Positions 26,062-35,449 of a DNA stretch of 64,000 nucleotides are shown here, in pieces. Under the pieces are notes generated by a model. It was not told the DNA's origin and did not search any database. It saw only the letters and a program-made list of their open reading frames with translations. The stretch's first letter is position 1; each line of letters begins with the position of its first letter. Origin of the DNA: Polyangiaceae bacterium. GTDB lineage: Bacteria > Myxococcota_A > Polyangia > Polyangiales > Polyangiaceae. The stretch is taken from NCBI GenBank assembly GCA_029266615.1, contig JAQSWN010000001.1, positions 1 to 64,000 of the forward strand, given 5' to 3'. A program made the translations under genes and the position numbers.

Positions 26062-29000
26062 TCCGAGGGCGGGCAGCTGTAGGCCTGGCGCCAATCCGTC
26101 AGCTTGGGGGTCGCGGTCTTCTTGAGGTTCGGCGCGAGGCGAAGTGTGATTTTGAGGTACTTACGCTGGGGGAGCTTGGCGGCCGTGAGCAGCGCGCCGA
26201 TGTCTTGCCCCACCCACCCCGTCACCGTCGCGCCGGTGACAGTAGCGACCTTCACGACGCCGGCGAGGCTCACGGCCGTGGGCGCGTCCGGAACGACCTT
26301 GAACGTGCCCGGGTCGTCGGAGGTCTCGGCGTAGATTTCGATGTAGGAGTCGGTCGGCGGCGTCTCTGCCTTCCAGTCGAAGAAGCGCCACACCGGCTTG
26401 GTGCCTTTGCCGCACTCCGCGGTGTAGACGCGCGTGAAATTCGTGGGCTTGTACGAAGGGAGAGGCGGCGGCTTCGTGCACACGTTCGAGACGCACGGGT
26501 AGTTGAAGCAGCAGTCGGTGCTCTGCGTGCAGGCGCCGGCGGCTGCGATGCAAGCATTGGGCGGCGGCACGCTGGCGCAGTGACGCGTCGGCGGCGAGCT
26601 GATCGGCGTATCGATGCGGCAGACGCCGGTCTTGGGCGACCCGGTGCCGCCGCAGCAGTCTTCGTCCACGTCGCACGACGACGCCGACGTCGACCCCGCC
26701 GGACGGCAGGATTCGGTTACCCAGTACGCGCGCTCGTTCAAGTACGAGCCGCCAGACTCGCTGAAGGCCTGATTGGGAAGGAAAAAGGCAGGGTGGCTGC
26801 GGTCGGTCGTGCTGCTCACCGCGTCGTCGATCGCGCTCACCCAGAGCATGCTCTGGATTTGCGACGTGTTGGTCATAGCCGTGTAGCTGTTGACGTTGGA
26901 GTAGTCCTGCTGCACGGCAGGCAAGTTGATGGTGTTGCCGTACGGACGGGTGCTGGTGAACACCGCCCACCGGTAACCGCCGGCGGCCGTCGGTAGCATC
27001 GTGGCCTGATAAGCCTTGTTGCGGTCCACGGCGCGTTCGCCGTTGTTCAGCCGATCCAGCGGGACGGGCACCGGGGCGGCCGCGGTCGTATCCACCGACA
27101 AGAGCTTGCCTGGATCTTCGAAGTAGTTCGTGGGGCCCATGTAGCCGTAAACCGTGAAGCTGTTGCGGCAGCAGTAGTCCCCCGGCGTCGTCGTCTGATA
27201 GATGACGCTCTTCGAGTCACTCTCGTAGGTGGGCCACTTGATGACGTCGCCGTACGGGAAGTTGTTCACGACCTGGCGACGGTTCTTGAAAAGCTTGCTC
27301 GACTGGTCGAAGTCGAACGTGCTGAGCCCCTTGCGCCAACCCGAGTTGGTGGCCGAGTCGCCGTCCACGAACACGAGCTTGCTGCCGTTCGGCGCGAACG
27401 TCGGCACCATCATCACCGACTGGCCGAGGCCCCAGTTGCCCGGGCTCTGCGCCGTTACGTCCACCGGCGGGCTGCCGACCGCGTTCGGCGTCTGCCACGC
27501 CACGTAGGGGTAGCCGTTGCCGTTGTCGCCGCCAGCACGAATGTAGCCGTTGAGCGTGGTGTCTCCGGTCGGGCGAAAATTGGCCTGCGGAATCGCGATG
27601 TACGACGTCGCGCCATTGCAAGCCGGCTTCCAGCGCACGCGAATACCGGAGCCGCCGCCGTTCTCGGTCCAGTCGACTTTGAAGTCATAAAGGAGCGCGC
27701 TGTCGAGCCAGCGAGCCGCGTATTTCGTGCCAGAGCTGGTTTGCTGCAGCAGGCGCTCCCCGCCGATCCAAACGTTGGCGGTGTCGTCGGCGTAGACTTC
27801 GAACTCGTGCACGCCCGTGCACGCCGGCTGCATGCGGCCCGTGAAACGGCCGGACAGCGTGTCGCTGTTCGTCAGCGCGCGACCGTAGCTGAAGCGATCG
27901 CTGCCGAAGTCGAAATCCACGTTCGGCACGAAGGTTTGATACGCCTGCGGAGTCGTCGAGTTGTTCATCGACCCGGAGCCGAAGCCCATCGTGTCGTAGT
28001 AAGTGACGGTCAGGCCGGTGGCGGGCGTGGTCCAGGTCGACGGCGGGAAGATGCGCGCCGAAGGGATCGGCTCCTGCGTCGTGATGAACGACGACATCTT
28101 CCAGCTCAGCTGCATCCGGGCATTGCCGGTGGTTTGGACGTGATCGACGTGCACCTTCAGCTTATCGCCGGCGGTCACGGAGAGCGGAGTCGTCGAACAG
28201 GCATTGCTCGTCGACGTGTTCGAGCTGAGGACGGTGGTCGTGAAGTTGAGTGGGTTCGTCACCTTCACGACGTAATTGTCGTCCGCACTGATGCAGAACG
28301 TGAGGGAGGTCGTGGCCGGCGCTTCGACCACGGCGTCCCACGTCGTCGTGAAGTTGGACTGGTTGATGTTGAGGTTGGCGTCGCTGCTGCCCTTCACGGG
28401 CTGCAGACCGCCCCAGTCGTAAGAGAGGTCGGACTCTAGGCGCGTGATCTGGTGGTTGGCCGAGTCCTTGTACAGGACCTGGGCGCCGTAGGGCCCGCCC
28501 GCGGGAAACAACTGCGACTGCGGAATCAAGCCGTACGGAGTGAGCGCAGTCGCGCTCGTCGTCGCGCTGCCCCAGCGGAGCTTGACGATGCTCTGCCCGT
28601 TCTTGTCCTGGGCTTCGAGCCTGATGGCGGTCTGCTGCCCGCGGGTCAGGCTCGCGTTGGCGGTGAACTTGTTGGTGTTGCTGTTGCCCAGCTGGTTGAT
28701 GATGACGTTGCCGCCCACCGTGAGCCGCACGCCGATGTTCGTTTCGACCTCGAAGGGCACGCTCTCCGTGAACAGGCCTTCGACGAAGCCGCTCCAAGCA
28801 ACGGTGTAGCCGTCGGCCGGCACGGGACCGCCGGGCGAGCCCGTCCACTCGAACTCCGGACGCGGATCGATGCGGCGCCACGAGTTACCGGTCCAGTTGT
28901 TGGTGGAGTAGTAGTCCGCCAACAAGCCGTAGCCTTCGCCGCCCGACAGCACGCTCTGAGGCAGGGAGACGTTGCGATTGCTGTCGATACCGACCACCGC

Positions 29001-31031
29001 TTGCCGGGTGTTGCCGTAAATGTTGTTCGTGGCAAAGATGAACTGACCGTCCGGAGTCAGCGGAGCCCAGGCGAAGCCACGCCAGTCACTGCCGCCGTTG
29101 GCGTAAGGCGTGTTCGGGTTCGGGAAGTCCGACAGCACCGTGAGGTTGCCGGCCGCGTCAACGTTGGAGATGCCGGAGTTCGTGCTCCAAGAAGAGTCCG
29201 CGGTGGCGAACTTGGTCCCGTTGGCGGACATCGAGTGGCACACCGGGCAGCCGTTGTCGGTCGCGAAGGCGTTGACGGCCGCGTTGTCCCCGGCCGGGTC
29301 GAGCCTCATGATCTTAGAACCGCCGCCATACTGCGTGTAGAAGATCTTGCCGCGCAGTGGGCTGCTCGAGAAAATGACGTTCTTGGTGACCGCCTCTTTG
29401 AGCTGCCCACCGACGATGCGCTGAATCGAGATGCGGCCCGTGCCGCCCTTCGCCGTGCGCTCGAAGTAGCCCCACTGGTCGCGAGTGAAGGTGTAGCGAA
29501 GGTTGCTCGGCTCCGGGATGATTTTGGACCAACTGAAGATCGCGGTGCCGGTGGCGGGGTACCGCAGCTGGACCTTCACCGCGGACGCCGCGCCCGTCGT
29601 GCCCGTGTCCCACTGCAGCACGGGAGGTTTCATCGCGAGCGGGAACACCGTCGCGTCGTAGGGATACAAAATCTTGGCCGTATCCGCGCCGTTGGTCGTG
29701 TTGGCGTTGAAGGTCGAGGCAGCCCCGGTCGGGGCCTCGAGGACCTCCGTCGCGTTCACGGTCACGTTCACCGTGGCGGTGTCCTTGAACTCCTGGATGT
29801 ACGCCGTGACCTTCATCGGCCCGGCTAGGGGGCTGACCAGCGACACCACGCCGTCGGTGGACACAGTGGCGCGGTCCAACGCGTCCAGCCCCCACGCCGC
29901 GTTGAACGTGCCGTCGTAGCAGCCCGCCGGTATGAGGTTCACGGTCAGCGGCACGTTGGCCGGAGTCGTGGCGAAAGGCGGCAAGGTGCTGCTTGGAGGC
30001 GACAAGTACGCGTCCGAAATGATCGCCTTGGGCACGCTCGGGGAGCTCCAACGAAGCTCGGCGGACGCGCCGCCGCCCCGCTCGTAGTACTCCATGCGGA
30101 TGTTGGCCGGCACGCCCTTCGTGAGATTGATGGGCGCCGTGGGGTACTCGGTCGGTCCCTGATCTACCCACGCGTTCACGACCAGCGTGCCGTTGATCCA
30201 CAGCCGAACGCCGTCGTCCGTCCGAGGGTAGAAGACGTAGGCCTCGGTGGCAGGCGGGTTCACGGTGCCGGTCCAGCGGATCGTGAATTTGTCGTTGCCG
30301 ATGCCGCTCACGCCGGGCGAGACCGCGCCGAAAGCGAAGTTGATGTTAGGGTCCACGCGCGTCCCCGTGACGGTCCACGTCGAGGGGATGGAGGTGATGG
30401 AGGTGCTGATCTGATTGAAGTACTCACCCAACAAACCCGAGGTCGGGTTGATGGCCGTGACCACGAGCGAGCTCGTCGCGGGCGAGAGCTTGATGCTGGT
30501 GCACGTGTTCGCGGAGGGATCCGGCGGCACGGTCGTGAGCGTCAGCCCGTCCATACCCGCGGTGAGCGCGGGGTTGTTGCTCACGTCCAGGTTCTTGCTG
30601 TCGTCCACCACGACCTGGCAGTACGGATCGCAGGGGTTGTCGATGCACGCTTTGGACGTTCCAAGGCCTTCGGTCTGCACACCGGGCACGGAGTCCGGGA
30701 GCATGTAGATCTTGTCGCCTTCGCAAGCGCCCCACTTTCCGTCCACGCACTGGCGCGTGCCCATCGAGCACGCCGTGTAGTCGCCCGAGTGCCGGGAGAC
30801 GTGGCCGCAGTCGACGACTTCGCCTTCAGTGCCGCACGAGCAGCCTTCTTGAGGAGTCCTACAGTCCGGCATGCTGGGGGTGTTGCCGGTGTTGCCGACG
30901 CCATTGTTATCGGCGCCGCCGTCTCCACCCATCAGCCCAGAATGAGACGACTTCTTGCTGCAACCGACGCTGAGCGCAGCAACGAACAAGCAAGCGAACG
31001 CCAGCGAGCGCGAGAATTGGGCGCGGACCAT
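26058..31031 (-). CDS. Very large PA14-domain lipoprotein with CXXCH motif and C-terminal Cys-rich module
   Basis: LSVGCSKK lipobox; several PA14-like segments (GLLGEYFNQ...FTIRWTGTVNPP...YVFYPRTDDGVRLWINGTLVV; GYGLLADYY; GLTVTYYD); NGCPVCHS. Confidence 0.85.
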   Translation of the reverse strand: MVRAQFSRSLAFACLFVAALSVGCSKKSSHSGLMGGDGGADNNGVGNTGNTPSMPDCRTPQEGCSCGTEGEVVDCGHVSRHSGDYTACSMGTRQCVDGKWGACEGDKIYMLPDSVPGVQTEGLGTSKACIDNPCDPYCQVVVDDSKNLDVSNNPALTAGMDGLTLTTVPPDPSANTCTSIKLSPATSSLVVTAINPTSGLLGEYFNQISTSITSIPSTWTVTGTRVDPNINFAFGAVSPGVSGIGNDKFTIRWTGTVNPPATEAYVFYPRTDDGVRLWINGTLVVNAWVDQGPTEYPTAPINLTKGVPANIRMEYYERGGGASAELRWSSPSVPKAIISDAYLSPPSSTLPPFATTPANVPLTVNLIPAGCYDGTFNAAWGLDALDRATVSTDGVVSLVSPLAGPMKVTAYIQEFKDTATVNVTVNATEVLEAPTGAASTFNANTTNGADTAKILYPYDATVFPLAMKPPVLQWDTGTTGAASAVKVQLRYPATGTAIFSWSKIIPEPSNLRYTFTRDQWGYFERTAKGGTGRISIQRIVGGQLKEAVTKNVIFSSSPLRGKIFYTQYGGGSKIMRLDPAGDNAAVNAFATDNGCPVCHSMSANGTKFATADSSWSTNSGISNVDAAGNLTVLSDFPNPNTPYANGGSDWRGFAWAPLTPDGQFIFATNNIYGNTRQAVVGIDSNRNVSLPQSVLSGGEGYGLLADYYSTNNWTGNSWRRIDPRPEFEWTGSPGGPVPADGYTVAWSGFVEGLFTESVPFEVETNIGVRLTVGGNVIINQLGNSNTNKFTANASLTRGQQTAIRLEAQDKNGQSIVKLRWGSATTSATALTPYGLIPQSQLFPAGGPYGAQVLYKDSANHQITRLESDLSYDWGGLQPVKGSSDANLNINQSNFTTTWDAVVEAPATTSLTFCISADDNYVVKVTNPLNFTTTVLSSNTSTSNACSTTPLSVTAGDKLKVHVDHVQTTGNARMQLSWKMSSFITTQEPIPSARIFPPSTWTTPATGLTVTYYDTMGFGSGSMNNSTTPQAYQTFVPNVDFDFGSDRFSYGRALTNSDTLSGRFTGRMQPACTGVHEFEVYADDTANVWIGGERLLQQTSSGTKYAARWLDSALLYDFKVDWTENGGGSGIRVRWKPACNGATSYIAIPQANFRPTGDTTLNGYIRAGGDNGNGYPYVAWQTPNAVGSPPVDVTAQSPGNWGLGQSVMMVPTFAPNGSKLVFVDGDSATNSGWRKGLSTFDFDQSSKLFKNRRQVVNNFPYGDVIKWPTYESDSKSVIYQTTTPGDYCCRNSFTVYGYMGPTNYFEDPGKLLSVDTTAAAPVPVPLDRLNNGERAVDRNKAYQATMLPTAAGGYRWAVFTSTRPYGNTINLPAVQQDYSNVNSYTAMTNTSQIQSMLWVSAIDDAVSSTTDRSHPAFFLPNQAFSESGGSYLNERAYWVTESCRPAGSTSASSCDVDEDCCGGTGSPKTGVCRIDTPISSPPTRHCASVPPPNACIAAAGACTQSTDCCFNYPCVSNVCTKPPPLPSYKPTNFTRVYTAECGKGTKPVWRFFDWKAETPPTDSYIEIYAETSDDPGTFKVVPDAPTAVSLAGVVKVATVTGATVTGWVGQDIGALLTAAKLPQRKYLKITLRLAPNLKKTATPKLTDWRQAYSCPPSE

Positions 31032-31385
31032 TTGAGCCAACTGCTGAGCGTTACACAACGCGTTCGTCTCGTCACTTGTATGACGCTGTCCCACACTCAC
31101 CGGGGACGGCCGAGACGGCGCAGAGCTAAAGAAGGGCACGTCGTGCCTCCTTCACTTCTCGTGCCGCACGTCGCGCGGTCGCCGATCGCTTTGTCGCGGC
31201 GCGATTCCACGTGTCGGGCCCACACTCAGATCGCAATCTCATGCGCGGGTACGCAAGTTTCGCAGAGTGACTGTTCCCGAAAATCACGACATCTCCAGCC
31301 CTCGAGTACGGCCTTCGACGTGTAGGACTTAAGCGCACGCGTGTGTGCGTCGTTCCCCGCCACGCACGCGCACGCACCGCCGAGC

Positions 31386-31850
31386 TCAGCGCGGTAAGTG
31401 TTCCTGCCACACGTGCGCCCAGTCTTTGGACGTCCGATCCGGGAACGGCGCCACGTTGCACAGCGCGCGCTCGAACTCCAGGGGCTCGCTGAGGAGCTTG
31501 ATTTCTCCCCACACGTCCGCGAAAGCGCGCGACGCGGGGCTAGCGCCGCTCGGCTGGGTCAAAAGCACGATTGACGCGAATTTCTCGCGTTCGGCTCGGA
31601 CCAGCCCCTCGAAGCGATTGCGCGCGAGGTGGTCGTAGCCGCGGAGCGCGCTAGCGTCGGCGAAGTAGGCGAGCGTGGTCACGTCTGCGAGCACCACGCG
31701 CAGCGCCGAAAGGTAACTGTCACCCAAGGTCGCCGAAAGGCGGCCCACGAAGCGCGCGTAAAATACGCGGGGCGCCACGTAGCCGAAGGCGACCGCGGCC
31801 TCGGCGTCCTCCAACATACGGAGGCCGGCAGGGTTGAACAGCTCGTACAT
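31386..31850 (-). CDS. Hypothetical protein
   Basis: 154-aa ORF with balanced composition, no competing ORF on other strand of comparable quality. Confidence 0.55.
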   Translation of the reverse strand: MYELFNPAGLRMLEDAEAAVAFGYVAPRVFYARFVGRLSATLGDSYLSALRVVLADVTTLAYFADASALRGYDHLARNRFEGLVRAEREKFASIVLLTQPSGASPASRAFADVWGEIKLLSEPLEFERALCNVAPFPDRTSKDWAHVWQEHLPR

Positions 31851-32018
31851 TCTTGCTCAGAACGAACGGAGCTTTTCCCGCAAGCTTGAGCAATTGTGGA
31901 CGCCTTCCGAGCACCTGGCGGCACGCCGGGCAGCGAGCGCTGGCTCTGCCGGCGTCCGTCAGCGCGCCCGGATGGCGTGCGTGTCCGACACCTCACCGCT
32001 CGCTACGGCGTGACCTGC

Positions 32019-32468
32019 TCAGGCGACGTTCACGACGCGTCGCAGCTGAACCGCGGAGCTCGGCGGGGCGACCGTATGCGGGCTGCGGACCGCGGTTCGT
32101 GCCGCTTGCTGCAGCTCCTCCAAGCCGAACGGCTTGGCCAAGAACGCGGCTGCGCCAGCGGCCGTGATCAGCTCCGGCCGCGCGTCGCTCGACCCGGACA
32201 TCACGATGACGGGGCAGTCGCAGCCCTGCTGGCGCAAGGCGCGCAGCAGCTCGAGCCCGCTCATTCCGGGCATCTCCAGGTCCGTGACGATGAGGTCGAG
32301 CTCGTAGGCCGAGGCCAGACTGAGCGCGTCCCGGCCGGTTCCGACCTGCGCGACGTCACAACCAGCCTGAGCGAGGGCACTCCGCAGCACGCGACGGAGA
32401 ACGACGTCGTCATCTACCACCAAGACTCGTGGCCGCTCCCCCACCGTAGACTGAGTGCTCGCGCTCAT
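32019..32468 (-). CDS. Single-domain response regulator (CheY-like)
   Basis: RVLVVDDDVVLRRVL...DLIVTDLEMPGMSGLELL...VIVMSGSSD...FLAKPF. Confidence 0.92.
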   Translation of the reverse strand: MSASTQSTVGERPRVLVVDDDVVLRRVLRSALAQAGCDVAQVGTGRDALSLASAYELDLIVTDLEMPGMSGLELLRALRQQGCDCPVIVMSGSSDARPELITAAGAAAFLAKPFGLEELQQAARTAVRSPHTVAPPSSAVQLRRVVNVA

Positions 32469-32625
32469 GACCTGGCAGGACTCGTTTTGCAAATTGTCGG
32501 CCAATACTGCAGAGACGCCGCGCGGCCGCTTCCCCCTACTTTGCGCGAACAAATAGGTATGACCACCCCGCGCCGCGCGGCGAGCTTGCACCGCGTGTGG
32601 CGAATCGCTTCGCTCTGAGCGGACC

Positions 32626-33432
32626 TCAGTGGTCCAAGGCGTAAACGATCTGGACGGACGTCGTCACCGTCAGCTCGCCTCTCTCGACAGGCGCTGCGTT
32701 CGCCGCTTCGCTTCGCATCATCGCGAACGCCGGCATTGGCCCCGGCGACCCGCCCTCGAGCTCCGTGATTGAGACGGGCGCTCCCAGCTTGACTCCCGCC
32801 AGCTGCGCGAGCCTCTCTGCGCGCGCCTTCGCGTCCGCCACCGCTTTCTGCCGCGCGGTCGCGAGCAGCGCGCTCGGATCCTCGAGCTCGAAACGGATGC
32901 CGTACATTTGGTTGGCGCCCGCCGAGGTGGCGGCGCTGAGCACTTGGCCAGCGCGATTGAGGTCACGCACCGTCACCTCCACGTTGTTGGTCGCGACATA
33001 GAACCCAGTAGGAGGTAGCGGCGCCGGAGGAGGCGCGGCGGGCCCCGCCTTGGTGGCAGCCGTTGCCGGCGTCGGCTCGAGCGGGCGCGGCGGCTCCGGG
33101 TTGCGCTCGAAGTTGAGTGAAACGGTCGCCGTGCGCAGATCCGCTTCGGCGACGCCGGCCTGCTTGAGCGCCGTGACGACTCGCGCCATGCGCGCGTTCA
33201 CGTCCGACACTGCTTCCTCGGCGGTGTTGGCGCGTGTCTCCACACCGATGGTGGTGCGGGCGACGTCCGGCTTGCCGTTGGCTTTGCCGTTGCCGGTCAC
33301 GGTCACGCCGCGAACGGGTCCGTTGGCGGTGTAGATGGTCTTGCCGCCGTGCGGCGCGCACGCCGAGAGCGCAGCACACGCCAGAGCGACCAAACACGCG
33401 GAATAGGCGAAAGCAGCGGGGCGAAAGGGCAT
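32626..33432 (-). CDS. SIMPL (DUF541) domain lipoprotein
   Basis: ALSACAPHG lipobox; VRGVTVTGNGKANGKPDVARTTIGVETRANTAEEAVSDVNARMARVVTALKQAGVAEADLRTATVSL. Confidence 0.9.
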   Translation of the reverse strand: MPFRPAAFAYSACLVALACAALSACAPHGGKTIYTANGPVRGVTVTGNGKANGKPDVARTTIGVETRANTAEEAVSDVNARMARVVTALKQAGVAEADLRTATVSLNFERNPEPPRPLEPTPATAATKAGPAAPPPAPLPPTGFYVATNNVEVTVRDLNRAGQVLSAATSAGANQMYGIRFELEDPSALLATARQKAVADAKARAERLAQLAGVKLGAPVSITELEGGSPGPMPAFAMMRSEAANAAPVERGELTVTTSVQIVYALDH

Positions 33433-33514
33433 GGCCTGGTGTGGTACCAAACTCGCGGCGCGTACAGGGCGCAAATTGCTACGCTGCGTGCAATCTAGCG
33501 CTGGTAACTAGCTG

Positions 33515-33958
33515 CTAGCGGGGACCACGCAGCTCGCGCAAATGACTGACGAGCTCCAGATCCGCGTCGCTGAGCGAGCGGTGCCGCTGCTGCATCGTTT
33601 CCAGGTACTGGGTGAGCAGCTCGCCGTCTGCCCGACTGAGCAGGGCCTTCGCGGATTCGAGCGCCGCCAGCAGGCTCGGGCTCAAGGGCGCGTCCGTGAT
33701 GAGGTGAAGCTCAATGACCCAATCGAGCCACGGCACGCTCGCCGTTCGCGTCGCCAACTCCAACGCAAGCACACACACACGCTCGCGCAGTTCCTCGGGC
33801 ACGTGCCCGCCTCGCCCGGCGTGACGCAGCAGGCGGGTCACCTGGATCGCGAGCAACTGCTCGGCCTCGGAGCTGTCGCCGGCGGCCGCGAGCTCCAACG
33901 CCTCATTCAGACTTTCACTGATGGCGAGCGTGACGTCGGAGCTCGGAGCGGGTCGCAA
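33515..33958 (-). CDS. Hypothetical alpha-helical protein
   Basis: 147-aa ORF, helical composition, between well-supported minus-strand genes. Confidence 0.55.
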   Translation of the reverse strand: MRPAPSSDVTLAISESLNEALELAAAGDSSEAEQLLAIQVTRLLRHAGRGGHVPEELRERVCVLALELATRTASVPWLDWVIELHLITDAPLSPSLLAALESAKALLSRADGELLTQYLETMQQRHRSLSDADLELVSHLRELRGPR

Positions 33959-34000
33959 TGTGGAACGGTTACCACAATGCCACTCCAGGGCAAGGCGCGG

Positions 34001-35284
34001 TCAGCGGATCGGAACGTCGGTCAGCCTCTTCACCAGCGCCGCCTGATCGTGATCCTGCGAGAGCTGAACGAAGCCGTTGTCCCATTCCGGGGGCAGGCTG
34101 ACGACGCGCAGCCGCTGCGACGCGTCCTTCAGCTCGCGGTAGGTTTGGTTCGCCATCGCGTCCAAACCGTTGCCCTCGAGGCTCAGGCGTACGGGAACCG
34201 AGCCCTTGGCTTCGTTGAAAGCAATCTGACCGTCGGACGACGCGATCGTACGCAGCCAATTGAGCGCGTCTTCAGGGTGCTTCGCGCCCTGCGGCAGCGC
34301 GAAGACGTCTGTCCCGTAAAGGAATACGCCTTCCGAGTCGGGCGTGGCCGCGACGCCGAAGTCCACGTTCGGTGTCCAACCCAGCTGCGTGAGGTAGCCC
34401 TTGGCCCAGTCGCCGTGGATGAACATCGCCGCTTCCCCCTGGTGCAAGGCGTCGGCCGCTTGCGTCCAGCCAAAGCCGTCACCCGCCGCCGTGTCGACGT
34501 CGATGTAGTCGGTGAGCACCTCGTCGAGCAGCGCGACGACCGGCGCCAGATCGTCGCCCTCGACCGGCGCCTTCTCGATGAAGTACTTGACGAATTTTTC
34601 CGGGCCGAGCGCGCCGAGCGCTAGCGCGACGAACACCTTGTTGATGATCCACCCTTGCGAGGTGGAGATGGCGAGCGGCGTCACCCCCGCCTCCTTCAAC
34701 TTCTTACAGGCGGCGAGGAACTCCGGCATGGTCTTCGGCGCCGTGACCCCGTGACGCTTGAGCACGGACACGTTGTAAAAGAGGCTGTTCTCTCGGTGAA
34801 CGTTGACCGGCACGGCCATGAGGTGGCCGTCTACCGTGACGTCAGCGAGCAACTCCGGCACGACGTCTTCCTCTAGCTCGCCTTCGGCGAACAAGTCGTC
34901 GAGCGGCGCGAGGAGGTTCGGAGTGTCCGCCAAAAAGCCCGTCTTCAGCTCGAAGGCGTTGGTCTGAAACGAATCCGGCGGCTCACCTTTTTCGAGGCGC
35001 TGGCGGAGCACCTCCTTCGCCTCCGTGCCACCGCTGATGAGCGCGGGATCGGTAGCCGCGTTGAAGATACGGGCGTTGGGATAGCGGTCCTTGTGGAGGT
35101 CGATGAGGGACTGCAACGCCTCCGCCTCACCCGGCGCGGTCCACCACGAGAATACCTCGACGGTCACCTTTTGCGGGTTGCCGTCCACCGGTCCATCGCC
35201 ACCGTTGTCACCATCCGAGCTGCAACCAGCCAGCAATAAGCCCAGGCCCAACGACAATGACCACGAACGCAGTGAACGCGACAT
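34001..35284 (-). CDS. Extracellular solute-binding protein family 1 lipoprotein (sugar ABC type)
   Basis: LLLAGCSSDG lipobox; VTVEVFSWWTAPGEAEALQSLIDLHKDRYPNARIFNAA; GEAAMFIHGDWAKGYL; FALPQGAKHPEDALNWLRTIAS. Confidence 0.92.
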   Translation of the reverse strand: MSRSLRSWSLSLGLGLLLAGCSSDGDNGGDGPVDGNPQKVTVEVFSWWTAPGEAEALQSLIDLHKDRYPNARIFNAATDPALISGGTEAKEVLRQRLEKGEPPDSFQTNAFELKTGFLADTPNLLAPLDDLFAEGELEEDVVPELLADVTVDGHLMAVPVNVHRENSLFYNVSVLKRHGVTAPKTMPEFLAACKKLKEAGVTPLAISTSQGWIINKVFVALALGALGPEKFVKYFIEKAPVEGDDLAPVVALLDEVLTDYIDVDTAAGDGFGWTQAADALHQGEAAMFIHGDWAKGYLTQLGWTPNVDFGVAATPDSEGVFLYGTDVFALPQGAKHPEDALNWLRTIASSDGQIAFNEAKGSVPVRLSLEGNGLDAMANQTYRELKDASQRLRVVSLPPEWDNGFVQLSQDHDQAALVKRLTDVPIR

Positions 35285-35449
35285 TTACTCTCCTTGGCGC
35301 GCGACCTGACGCGTCACCTCGAAGATATACTACGGCGTTCCCCGAAGAAGGCTTTAGCCGTCTCGTGCTGAGGCATCGAATTCTGCAAGTGCGCCCCGCA
35401 CCTACGGGGGAGTCGTGAGTAGGCGGCGATGCGCGGCGCCGCCTTCAAA

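Noticed and set aside
28452-29828. 458-aa plus-strand ORF antisense to PA14 protein
   Set aside because: Composition (R/V/G/A-rich) typical of GC-driven spurious ORFs; no domain signal
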